Made by a program: the position numbers and the translations under genes. The notes under the pieces were generated by a model. The model was given only the letters and a program-made list of their open reading frames with translations, was not told the origin of the DNA and made no database searches. Below are positions 1 to 5,791 of a stretch of 7,766 nt of DNA, one piece after another. The stretch comes from Chloroflexia bacterium (GTDB lineage Bacteria; Chloroflexota; Chloroflexia; Thermomicrobiales; JALYUS01), in contig JAICJW010000213.1 of NCBI GenBank assembly GCA_025928215.1, positions 1 through 7,766 on the forward strand, written 5' to 3'. Within the stretch, counting starts at the first letter, position 1, and every line of letters begins with the position of its first letter.

Positions 1-1117
1 AGCGGTAGCCCGTCAGCCGCTTGACGAGTTCGGGGGCGTCCGCTGCCGCGTCGGAGGGGTTCGTGTAGACGAGCGCGACGTGCATCGTGCGCCGGAAGTT
101 GCCCGCGTCGGTATAGCCGATCGCGCCCAGTTCGGCGGGGTGGAGCGCGCCCCAGCCGCGCGTCGCCGCCAGTTGCCCCGGCGGGAGGACCGCCTCGACG
201 GCATCCGACGCGCCCGGCGGCAGCGTCGCCATGCTCGTCACCGCGCCGAGGACGGTCGCGAGGGCGCGGAGCGTCGCGCTCCCGTCCAGCGCCGCCGTCC
301 GCTTCATCTCGGCATCGAGCGCGGCGACGATCTGTTCCGTCTTCGGCGACGCGGTGATCCGCTCCCCGTCCACGGCGACGCGGTTCATCCGGCCGAGCGC
401 GAGGCGACCACGCGGGTCCGATAGATTCAGTTCGCTGTCGCCGCGGACGGTATAGTAGGGAATGCCACCCTGATTGGTGAGGGTATAACCGCCCGCCTGC
501 AACTTGGCGATAATCGTACCCGCGTCGAATGCGCCCTCCATGCGGGAGAAGGCGTCTGGCGGCTGGCCCGCGCTGATCTCCCGGTCCACCTGAAAAACAT
601 CGTAGCCGAAGGCGTCCCGGTATGCGCCCGGACTGGCGCTGAGGCCCGTAAACTCGGTCAGATAGCAGCCGTTCGTCGCGTTGGCGTAATCGGTGGCGGT
701 GATATTCTGTGCTTGCAGATCACTGAAGGAGCGGACGGAGCTATAACCGTACAGGTTCTTCACCGCTCCGAGATTGGCGAACGTGAGCGTCCCCTTCCAG
801 CGGCTCAGGAAATTGAGCAGGCCGCCGGTCGCGTCCTGCACATTCGGCACGAAGCCGATCATCCGTAAGAGGTCGGGCATCGGCGCGCCCTGCCGGGGCG
901 TCGGAAAAACCGTGCCGACCGGATTCCTGGCGGCGAGGTCCGTGGGAATCACCACCGCATTCGCAGGCGCGGCTCCGCTCCTGGAACCAACCGCCGTCGC
1001 CGTGCGGGCAGGGCGAAAGGTTGTCTCCCCCTCCGGCCCGCGGCATGCCGCAACGAGCGCCGCCAGCGCGCCTGCCGCCGCGCCGAGCAACGCCCGCCGC
1101 CTCACTCGCCGCTCCAT
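1..1117 (-). CDS. Secreted lipoprotein of unknown function (C-terminus beyond window)
   Basis: The reading frame is open from an ATG at 1117 down to the window edge and gives 372 residues with no stop. The N-terminus is an arginine-rich stretch (residues 3-8), a hydrophobic core (about 9-24) and a lipobox V22-A23-A24-C25, so the protein should be lipidated on Cys25 and held on the outer face of the membrane. The R-R-R-A-L-L sequence could also serve as a twin-arginine signal. A low-complexity Ala/Thr/Ser/Pro linker (about 30-80) precedes a globular region with D173, V177-D178 and a G184-Q-P-P-D stretch followed by G196-x-F-D. A GGAGGGG Shine-Dalgarno lies 4 nt upstream of the ATG. I do not recognise the family. 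It reads in the same direction as the upstream toxin gene, 86 bp away, but need not share its function. Lipoprotein status is fairly sure; function is unknown. Confidence 0.85.
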   Translation of the reverse strand, partial: MERRVRRRALLGAAAGALAALVAACRGPEGETTFRPARTATAVGSRSGAAPANAVVIPTDLAARNPVGTVFPTPRQGAPMPDLLRMIGFVPNVQDATGGLLNFLSRWKGTLTFANLGAVKNLYGYSSVRSFSDLQAQNITATDYANATNGCYLTEFTGLSASPGAYRDAFGYDVFQVDREISAGQPPDAFSRMEGAFDAGTIIAKLQAGGYTLTNQGGIPYYTVRGDSELNLSDPRGRLALGRMNRVAVDGERITASPKTEQIVAALDAEMKRTAALDGSATLRALATVLGAVTSMATLPPGASDAVEAVLPPGQLAATRGWGALHPAELGAIGYTDAGNFRRTMHVALVYTNPSDAAADAPELVKRLTGYR

Positions 1118-1130
1118 GAGACCCCTCCAT

Positions 1131-1177
1131 AGTAGCCAGTAGTCAGTAGTCAGTGATCTCGTTCCCTTCTGACTACT
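1131..1177. repeat. Heptamer tandem repeat with inverted copy (potential hairpin)
   Basis: Three 7-bp units, AGTAGCC then AGTAGTC twice, run from 1131 to 1151. The AGTAGTCAG copy at 1145-1153 has an exact inverted partner CTGACTACT at 1169-1177, so a 9-bp stem with a 15-nt loop can form in either strand. It sits in the gap between the toxin stop and the lipoprotein start. There is no T-run, so it is not a classical terminator; it may be a dispersed short repeat or a weak attenuator. Confidence 0.55.
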
Positions 1178-1203
1178 CCCATTCTCCCGGCACGCGCTGC
1201 ACG

Positions 1204-1836
1204 CTAGACGAGTGTATATCCCATATGGGCGGCGGTCTCGTCCAGCACGTCGAAGATGGCAGGCGACGCGAGCGGCGCATGAAACGACGGCTGGACCGGG
1301 AGCGCTCGGCGCGCACGCTCGTAGAGCGCCACCGCAGGCATGCTGCCATACATCTTCGAGCGATACTGGAGGCCCTGAATATCAGGGAATGCCGCGTAGA
1401 TCGCGCGCGACCACTGCCGCGCGATACCACGATCGCCACTATTGATCTCCTGCGAGCCACCGGCATAGGTCGGCCAGAGACCCGTGAGGTCGAGCAGATG
1501 GAGGTCTGTCGTGAGATGGAAACTGACGAGCCACGGCGCGCCGGTGGTCCGATCAATGACGCGTGATATTTGGAAGACTTCCGCAAAGCAGATCGGCCCC
1601 ACAGTCGCCGCGTAGAGGATGGCACGCCCCTGCTCGCGTGGCGGCGGCTCGTGATGATCGAATCGTGCGGTAGCGACGGGGCCAAAGGCGCGAAAGTCAT
1701 GCCACGTTGTTGGGTAGGAGCCGCCACGAAAATAGATGCGCCAAAGTTCCGTCCCGGCGGGAACGACATGCAGGGAGATACCGACACCGACGCGCGCAAG
1801 GGTGGCGGCGGGTGGCGGCGGGGGAAACGTCTCCAC
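1204..1836 (-). CDS. RES-domain toxin (putative NAD+-degrading toxin of a RES/Xre pair)
   Basis: This 210-residue protein carries a RES domain, named for its conserved Arg, Glu and Ser. Candidates are R33 (W-R-I-Y), R58 (A-R-F-D-H-H), Y75 (I-L-Y-A), E86 (F-A-E-V) and S160 (Q-Y-R-S-K). Studied members (MbcT, ParT, Res) consume or modify NAD+ or a related metabolic target and stop growth when not held by their antitoxin; that role is inferred here from the family. The start is a GTG at 1836 whose first G is the last base of the antitoxin stop (TAGTG). No clear Shine-Dalgarno is visible, so translation probably depends on coupling to the antitoxin. Residues 5-9 are five prolines in a row, encoded within a duplicated 10-bp GC-rich unit. 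Length fits RES proteins of about 150-250 residues. Family assignment is strong from motifs and gene order; activity is untested. Confidence 0.85.
   Translation of the reverse strand: METFPPPPPAATLARVGVGISLHVVPAGTELWRIYFRGGSYPTTWHDFRAFGPVATARFDHHEPPPREQGRAILYAATVGPICFAEVFQISRVIDRTTGAPWLVSFHLTTDLHLLDLTGLWPTYAGGSQEINSGDRGIARQWSRAIYAAFPDIQGLQYRSKMYGSMPAVALYERARRALPVQPSFHAPLASPAIFDVLDETAAHMGYTLV
1801..1820. repeat. Perfect 10-bp tandem duplication inside toxin gene
   Basis: GGTGGCGGCG occurs twice back to back. On the coding (minus) strand it lies just after the toxin start and encodes the end of the proline run and the Ala/Thr residues that follow. A gain or loss of one 10-bp unit would shift the frame, so it is a possible slippage site. 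Confidence 0.7.
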
Positions 1837-2420
1837 TACAGCGGCGCAGCGAGGGCATCCGCAAGAGGAATCACCGCCCCCGGATTCCCCCCGTGCAGGA
1901 GCCAGGCGCGCGGGCTGGTTGGCTCGCCATCAATGGCGAGGTCCACATCCGGGAAGGTGAACCATTGATAGACCGCCACCGGATTGAGTGCGGGATCGAG
2001 GGCGGGTACCACCCGCTCCAATCCGGGAATGAGACGGCCCGCGTCGAATTGGAAGGTCGGCAGCCGCCACACACCATCGAATTTCACGCCATACAGCGTG
2101 CGCTTCGCGAGCCGCTGGCGCACCCTGCTCTCATCAACGTGGAGTGCCGCCGCGGCATCCGCCACGGAAAGCCCGCCGGCGACGAGCGCCGCATAGGTGG
2201 CCTTGCCGCGTACATAGGGGTCATTCGCGCCATACTCGCCCCGTTCGAGGGTGAATCCGCCCCGCTTCAGCGCCGCCATCTCAGCGACGGTCAATTCTTC
2301 GGCGGCGGTTGCCCGCCATTCGGCGAGGGGCATCATCTCGATCACATGCTCAATCGCCTCCTCGAATTCCTCGGGGGTTTGTTCGATTCCAATGCGATGG
2401 AGCGCATTGACAGTAATCAT
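1836..2420 (-). CDS. Xre/MbcA/ParS-like antitoxin with internal helix-turn-helix
   Basis: This 194-residue protein sits immediately upstream of the RES toxin, the usual antitoxin position. Residues 17-60 look helical and acidic at first. Residues 79-104 form a helix-turn-helix (A-L-V-A-G-G-L-S-V-A-D-A-A-A-A-L-H-V then S-R-V-R-Q-R-L), followed by a probable beta wing at about 109-125 (L-Y-G-V-K-F-D-G-V-W-R-L-P). The C-terminal 65 residues, with P170-R-A-W-L-L-H-G and V183-I-P-L-A-D-A-L near the end, match the general pattern of the toxin-binding domain of this antitoxin class. It should bind and neutralise the RES protein and repress its own promoter. It is longer than many MbcA-type antitoxins, with an extra N-terminal region. 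The ATG at 2420 has GGGAG 4 nt upstream. A symmetric operator-like sequence lies directly upstream. Antitoxin role is an inference from context and domain layout. Confidence 0.8.
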   Translation of the reverse strand: MITVNALHRIGIEQTPEEFEEAIEHVIEMMPLAEWRATAAEELTVAEMAALKRGGFTLERGEYGANDPYVRGKATYAALVAGGLSVADAAAALHVDESRVRQRLAKRTLYGVKFDGVWRLPTFQFDAGRLIPGLERVVPALDPALNPVAVYQWFTFPDVDLAIDGEPTSPRAWLLHGGNPGAVIPLADALAAPL

Positions 2421-2434
2421 GATGCTCCCATTCT

Positions 2435-2467
2435 CTCACGAACGCTCATGCCATGAGATGTCGTGAG
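2435..2467. promoter_or_regulatory. Candidate toxin-antitoxin operator: four phased CTCAYG half-sites
   Basis: Outer arms CTCACGA (2435-2441) and TCGTGAG (2461-2467) and inner arms CTCATG (2445-2450) and CATGAG (2452-2457) are all symmetric about base 2451. On each side the two half-sites are 10 bp apart, about one helical turn. The site lies between the antitoxin -10 element and its start codon, where a bound repressor would block transcription. Binding by the antitoxin is inferred. Confidence 0.7.
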
Positions 2468-2468
2468 C

Positions 2469-2497
2469 ATTGTATCAGCATCGTCCGCGACGCGCAA
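2469..2497 (-). promoter_or_regulatory. Sigma70-type promoter of the toxin-antitoxin operon
   Basis: Reading the minus strand, a -35 TTGCGC (2497-2492) is followed by a 17-bp spacer and a -10 TACAAT (2474-2469), preceded by GA as in GATACAAT. Transcription would start near 2462-2463, inside the symmetric operator, about 40 nt before the antitoxin ATG. Confidence 0.65.
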
Positions 2498-2517
2498 CGT
2501 TTGGGGAGTTCATCTCG

Positions 2518-2526
2518 TGCTACACT
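2518..2526 (+). promoter_or_regulatory. Possible extended -10 element for glycosidase gene
   Basis: TGCTACACT matches an extended -10 (TG-n-TACACT). No good -35 lies 16-18 bp upstream, which is usual for extended -10 promoters. A start near 2533 would leave a leader of about 24 nt. This is the only fair plus-strand candidate in the divergent gap, so confidence is modest. Confidence 0.35.
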
Positions 2527-2556
2527 TGTCGCCGGTGCGAGGGAGGGTTGAAGGAG

Positions 2557-3717
2557 ATGACACAGCGTTTTCGCAGACTGAGCGGCAACGAGATTTTTGC
2601 CCTGCTCCTCCTCTGCATGACGCTCCTCACCGCGTGGATAACCGATTTTCGGCCCCGCCAGGGTGCGCCCGATCCGCATGCGCCCGCGCCCATCGCGCAT
2701 ACCGCCGCAGCCCCGATCGAAACCACCGACCCACAGGCGGGCGTTCACACGCGCCTGACGCTGGAAGCGGACCCGGCAGCGATCCGCCAGGAACTGCAAA
2801 TGGTGCGCGCGATGGGCGCGTCGTGGATCGTCGAATACTTCCCGTGGCTCTACCTTCAGCCGAATGGACCGGACGAATACGACTGGCAGCACGCCGACCG
2901 CGTGATCGGCGAGGCGCACCGGCAGGGGCTGACGGTGATCGCCCGTATTGACGGCGTCCCGGCGTGGGCACGGCCGGCGGAGACCAGTTGGAAGTACCTC
3001 GATGAGAGTGGCTACCCGGCCTACGCGCGGCTCGTCGCGGCCTTTGCGGCGCGCTACCGGGGGCTTGTGACGCAGATCGTCGTCTGGAACGAGCCGAACC
3101 TCTCGCTCGAATGGGGGCTGCGGCCGGTGAACCCCGCCGGCTATGCGGCGATGCTGAAGGCCGTCTATCCAGTAGCCAAGGCAGCAAACCCGGACGTCGA
3201 AATCCTCGCGGCGGGCCTCGCGCCGACCTCCGAGCCGGACGGCTCCCCCCTCGGCCTCGACGATCTCACCTACCTGAACCGGCTCTATGACGCGGGCGCC
3301 GCCCCCTATTTCGATGCGCTCGCGCTGCATGATTACGGCGGCACCCATCCACCCGACGCCGATCCCGGCAGCGATCCGCGCACCTGGCGGCACGCCGAGC
3401 AGGTGCGCGCGCTGATGGTGGCGCGGGGCGACGACGCGAAGCCGGTCTATCTCACCGAGGGCGGCTGGAACGACAGCCCCCGCTTCAATGGCGCGGTGCG
3501 GCCCGCCGACCGCGTTCGCTACACCGTCGCCGCCTACCGCTACGCGCAGGAACACTGGCCCTGGGCGCGGAGCGTTGTCCTCTGGCAGTTTCGCCTGCCG
3601 CTCGCCACACACACCGCGCAGGATAACTGGACCTTCGTGACGCCGGACTTCCTGCCGAAGCCCGTCTACCTCGAAGTGCAGAAGGCGCTCCGTCCGCCAT
3701 CGGCAGGTGCGCCGTGA
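2557..3717 (+). CDS. Membrane-anchored clan GH-A-like glycoside hydrolase
   Basis: This 386-residue protein should hydrolyse a glycosidic bond outside the cytoplasm. Residues 13-29 form one hydrophobic segment after a basic N-terminus (signal anchor), followed by a Pro/Ala-rich linker to about residue 60 and a TIM-barrel-like catalytic domain. The clan GH-A signature is visible: V-W-N-E-P-N with E179 as probable acid/base, and V-Y-L-T-E-G-G-W with E301 as probable nucleophile; strand motifs such as W90-I-V-E-Y-F and I-A-R-I-D-G-V-P-A-W (128-137) also fit. It resembles GH39/GH5-type cellulase-fold enzymes; the substrate cannot be told. The ATG at 2557 is chosen because GGAGG lies 10 nt upstream and the hydrophobic segment follows directly; an in-frame TTG at 2548 is an alternative. 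The stop overlaps the next gene by 4 bp (GTGA), which implies an operon with the solute-binding protein. Confidence 0.85.
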   Translation: MTQRFRRLSGNEIFALLLLCMTLLTAWITDFRPRQGAPDPHAPAPIAHTAAAPIETTDPQAGVHTRLTLEADPAAIRQELQMVRAMGASWIVEYFPWLYLQPNGPDEYDWQHADRVIGEAHRQGLTVIARIDGVPAWARPAETSWKYLDESGYPAYARLVAAFAARYRGLVTQIVVWNEPNLSLEWGLRPVNPAGYAAMLKAVYPVAKAANPDVEILAAGLAPTSEPDGSPLGLDDLTYLNRLYDAGAAPYFDALALHDYGGTHPPDADPGSDPRTWRHAEQVRALMVARGDDAKPVYLTEGGWNDSPRFNGAVRPADRVRYTVAAYRYAQEHWPWARSVVLWQFRLPLATHTAQDNWTFVTPDFLPKPVYLEVQKALRPPSAGAP

Positions 3718-4526
3718 GACGCGCTCGCGGGCGATCCGTGGAAATACTGATCGCCGCGCTGGCCGCGCTCATCCTCATCGTTCCCTTCATCGGCTTCCTC
3801 CACGATGTCCACGAGCAAGGGCAGGTGCGTGATCTCGCATGGGAGCGCGTGCGAAAGAGCGGAACACTGCGCGTCGGGATGGACGCGGGCGTGCCGCCGT
3901 TCGCGATGCCGGGCAATGGCGACCTTCAGGGATTCGACGCCGACCTCGCCCGCGATCTCGCCGGTCGCCTCGGCGTGACGGTGACGATCGTCAATACCCC
4001 ATCGGACGCCCTCTATGACGCCCTGCTCACCGGCGGCGTGGATGCCCTGATCGCCGCCTTGCCGGTGACGCCCGAATTCCGGCGGGATGTCGCCTATTCC
4101 GACCCCTACATCGAGATGGGCGAGCGAGCGATTGTGCGTGCGGGCGGCGACATCCGCGCGCCCGCCGACCTCGCGAACCGCCGCGTCGGCGTGGAACTCG
4201 GCTCCGACGGCGACCTCGCGGCGCGGCAACTCGCCCGCCATCTCCCGATCCGCTTGCAGAGCACATACGACTCCGGCGACGCCGCGCTCGCCGATCTTCG
4301 CGGCGGCACACTGGACGCCGTGGTGCTCGATGGTATCGCCGCCCGTCATGCCGCCGCGACCGATCCGGCGCTCGTTATGCTGCCGGAACCGGTGCTCGCC
4401 AATGGCTACGTGATCGCGACGAAGCGGGACGCGCGCACGCTGACGACGAGTCTCGATCACGCCCTTGAGGATGCGCGGGCGGCAGGCTTCCTCACACAAC
4501 TCGAAGCCCGCTGGTTGATCGGATAG
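3714..4526 (+). CDS. Membrane-anchored family 3 extracellular solute-binding protein
   Basis: This 270-residue protein is of the SBP family 3 type (amino-acid/polar ligand binding, Venus-flytrap fold). A hydrophobic anchor spans about residues 10-29, without a lipobox. The first lobe begins at G50-T-L-R-V-G-M-D-A-G-V-P-P-F, followed by G73-F-D-A-D-L-A and V109-D-A-L-I-A-A-L-P-V-T-P-E, then S129-D-P-Y. The second lobe ends with G198-T-L-D-A-V-V-L-D-G, keeping the Asp (D206) that in HisJ-like proteins contacts the ligand amino group. The Arg that normally binds the ligand carboxylate after T-x-E is Phe (F122), with Arg at 123 and 124, so the ligand may not be an ordinary amino acid. The GTG start overlaps the glycosidase stop, so the two are probably co-translated. 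No ABC permease or ATPase follows. Family is sure; ligand and role are open. Confidence 0.88.
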   Translation: MRRARGRSVEILIAALAALILIVPFIGFLHDVHEQGQVRDLAWERVRKSGTLRVGMDAGVPPFAMPGNGDLQGFDADLARDLAGRLGVTVTIVNTPSDALYDALLTGGVDALIAALPVTPEFRRDVAYSDPYIEMGERAIVRAGGDIRAPADLANRRVGVELGSDGDLAARQLARHLPIRLQSTYDSGDAALADLRGGTLDAVVLDGIAARHAAATDPALVMLPEPVLANGYVIATKRDARTLTTSLDHALEDARAAGFLTQLEARWLIG

Positions 4527-4590
4527 GGGCGAGTGCTGATACGCTTTCACGATAGCAATAGCGCAAAAGAAGGTTCTGCGATTGTTTCGT

Positions 4591-4618
4591 GTACCGGCGA
4601 TTCGTGAATCGCCCCCGG
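4591..4618. repeat. Palindromic repeat, copy A (convergent intergenic region)
   Basis: GGCGATTC (4596-4603) and GAATCGCC (4606-4613) form a perfect 8-bp inverted repeat around GT. The element resembles one at 7477-7504: both share the frame GTA..GGCG.T.C.TGAA.CGCCC, and an A-T pair here is a G-C pair there. I recall similar GGGGCGRTT..GAAYCGCCCC elements as dispersed repeats in Chloroflexota. It may also act as a bidirectional hairpin between the convergent genes, but no T-run follows. Confidence 0.6.
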
Positions 4619-4653
4619 AGCATCCGTGCCGCCCCCGACAGCGTTTTGCAGAA

Positions 4654-4669
4654 GCAGGCTAAAGCCCGC
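4654..4669. repeat. Second palindromic element in convergent gap
   Basis: GCAGGCT (4654-4660) and AGCCCGC (4663-4669) form a 7-bp inverted repeat with one mismatch and a 2-nt centre (AA). It has the look of GCGGGCTTTAGCCYGC-type dispersed repeats. With the neighbouring palindrome it fills most of the 165-bp gap between the solute-binding protein and amidohydrolase genes. Confidence 0.45.
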
Positions 4670-4691
4670 CACCACTACTACGATATTTGCG

Positions 4692-5546
4692 CTAGAGTCG
4701 GTAGAACCGCCGTGCGTTCTCAGCCCAAAGTTTGCGCTTCGCCGTCTCCGGCAGATGAGCGATGAGGGAATCCAGTGTCTCGGCCCAGCGGCGGTACGGT
4801 GAGGCGTTGAGAACGACGGGCCAGTCCCCACCGTACAGCACGCGATCTTCGCCGAAGACCGCCAGAACATGCGCGAGATAGGGCGCGAGGTCGTCCGGAG
4901 TCCAGTTGGCGTGATCCGCCTCCGTCACCATACCGCTGATCTTGCAGCAGACATTGGGGAGCGATGCGAGTTCAGCCATTCGCGCGCGCCACGGCTCCAG
5001 AAGCTGCCCCTTAATGTCCGGCTTTGCGATGTGATCGAGGACGAATTGCGTATCGGGGCATTGACGCACCAATGCAATGGCGCTCCGCAGTTGCGGATGG
5101 GAGAGGCAGAGATCGCAGGAGAGTCCGAACGTGGGCAGCATCCGTACCGCCGTCACGAAACCGGGGCGGCTGGTGAATTCCGGATCCCCTTCCCCTTGCG
5201 TCACGCGCCGCACTCCCTTGATGAGCGGCGAGATGTTCACCAGGGCCTCGAGATAGGTCCGGCACGCCTCCCCGTCTTCAAGCGGCGCCCAGGCGACAAT
5301 CGCCCTGAGCAGATCATCTGACGCCGCCCGCTCCGCCGCCCAGCGCGCTTCGAGCAGCGCGTACGCGGGCGTCACCTCGACCTGGAGATAGACAATCGCC
5401 TCGACCGGCAGCCCCGCCGTCTGCTCCCGGTAGTCCGCGAGGTCGTAGGGCCGGTTCAGTCTCCTGCTCCCATCCAACCACGGCATGCGGAAGAGCGTCG
5501 GGTCCCAGAGATGGACGTGCGCGTCAACAATTGGCAATTCTCGCAT
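4692..5546 (-). CDS. Amidohydrolase-2 family protein (COG3618-like lactonase/metal hydrolase)
   Basis: This 284-residue protein is a TIM-barrel metal-dependent hydrolase of the amidohydrolase-2 group that contains L-fuconolactone and L-rhamnonolactone hydrolases. It starts with the hallmark I-V-D-A-H-V-H-L-W-D-P, giving H10-x-H12. Other probable metal or active-site residues are H150 (L-S-H-P), H172 (L-D-H-I-A-K-P) and D241 (Y-G-G-D-W-P). The family motif K110-G-V-R-R-V-T-Q-G is present, and length is typical. The ATG at 5546 is chosen over an upstream in-frame one at 5639, because family members begin a few residues before the VDAHVH motif, an AGGTGAGG Shine-Dalgarno precedes it, and the longer form would overlap the divergent thiamine promoter. 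A sugar-lactone substrate is plausible but not proven. It diverges from the thiamine operon and converges on the solute-binding protein gene, so no functional link is shown. Confidence 0.85.
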   Translation of the reverse strand: MRELPIVDAHVHLWDPTLFRMPWLDGSRRLNRPYDLADYREQTAGLPVEAIVYLQVEVTPAYALLEARWAAERAASDDLLRAIVAWAPLEDGEACRTYLEALVNISPLIKGVRRVTQGEGDPEFTSRPGFVTAVRMLPTFGLSCDLCLSHPQLRSAIALVRQCPDTQFVLDHIAKPDIKGQLLEPWRARMAELASLPNVCCKISGMVTEADHANWTPDDLAPYLAHVLAVFGEDRVLYGGDWPVVLNASPYRRWAETLDSLIAHLPETAKRKLWAENARRFYRL

Positions 5547-5601
5547 GGCTGCCCTCACCTGATACGACGGAAGATATCGCTCGCGATGATACCACGGGAG
5601 A

Positions 5602-5630
5602 TTGACGAAGACGGTCGCCGCGCGTACAGT
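5602..5630 (+). promoter_or_regulatory. Sigma70-type promoter of the thiamine operon
   Basis: A -35 TTGACG (5602-5607), a 17-bp spacer and a -10 TACAGT (5625-5630) predict a start near 5637, about 11 nt before the first riboswitch stem. Position and spacing both fit well. Confidence 0.75.
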
Positions 5631-5647
5631 GCTCGGCAATTGAGCAG

Positions 5648-5734
5648 CACTGGGGGAGCGCTGGCGCGCTGAGAGTGCGGGGAAGCCCGCAGACCCTTCG
5701 CACCTGATCCGGTTCGCACCGGCGTAGGGAAGTG
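5648..5734 (+). ncRNA. TPP (thiamine pyrophosphate) riboswitch aptamer, THI box
   Basis: The conserved core is clear: GGGGG (5652-5656), CTGAGA (5669-5674), ACCC (5693-5696), CACCTGAT (5701-5708) and GGCGTAGGGAAG (5721-5732). CACT (5648-5651) pairs with AGTG (5731-5734) to close P1. AGCGC/GCGCT (5657-5661 and 5666-5670) forms P3, TGCGGG/CCCGCA (5676-5681 and 5686-5691) the optional extra stem, and CCGG/CCGG (5709-5712 and 5719-5722) P5. It binds TPP and should switch off the downstream thiamine genes when the cofactor is plentiful. Confidence 0.95.
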
Positions 5735-5757
5735 ACCGGACGGATCAATTCGCCATC

Positions 5758-5788
5758 GCGCCTCCCCCGCCCACGATCTGGAGGACGC
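5758..5788 (+). promoter_or_regulatory. Riboswitch expression platform: Shine-Dalgarno-sequestering stem
   Basis: CCTCC (5761-5765) can pair with the Shine-Dalgarno GGAGG (5780-5784), and GCG (5758-5760) with CGC (5786-5788) across one bulged A, with a 14-nt loop. The GGAGG sits 7 nt before the ATG at 5792. This suggests control of translation start rather than transcription termination; no T-run follows. The exact switching fold is inferred. Confidence 0.55.
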
Positions 5789-5791
5789 GCA

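Noticed and set aside
741..1130. Minus-strand frame starting at an ATG 13 bp upstream of the lipoprotein start
   Set aside because: It is out of frame with the lipoprotein, overlaps it fully, and lacks any domain; the lipoprotein frame has a signal peptide, lipobox and proper Shine-Dalgarno.
1118..1203. Separate promoter for the lipoprotein (TACTAT-like -10 on the minus strand)
   Set aside because: No -35-like hexamer at the right distance, and the site would leave almost no room for the Shine-Dalgarno and leader.
2446..3612. Long minus-strand open frame opposite the glycosidase gene
   Set aside because: It lies antisense to a gene with clear catalytic motifs, is very rich in Arg and Gly, and shows no recognisable motifs; such frames are common by chance in GC-rich DNA.
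3666..4550. 294-residue minus-strand open frame opposite the solute-binding protein
   Set aside because: Shadow of a gene with clear family 3 motifs; composition is typical of antisense GC-rich frames.
4596..4669. Intrinsic terminators in the convergent gap
   Set aside because: Hairpins are present but no T-run follows either on either strand, so they are listed as repeats only.
5547..5639. Upstream in-frame ATG extension of the amidohydrolase
   Set aside because: The extra 31 residues would overlap the thiamine promoter and do not match the family, whose members start shortly before the VDAHVH motif.
5732..5791. In-frame GTG extension of the HypE-like protein
   Set aside because: The codon is part of the riboswitch P1 stem, and the extra residues are Arg/Pro-rich; the ATG at 5792 has a strong Shine-Dalgarno.
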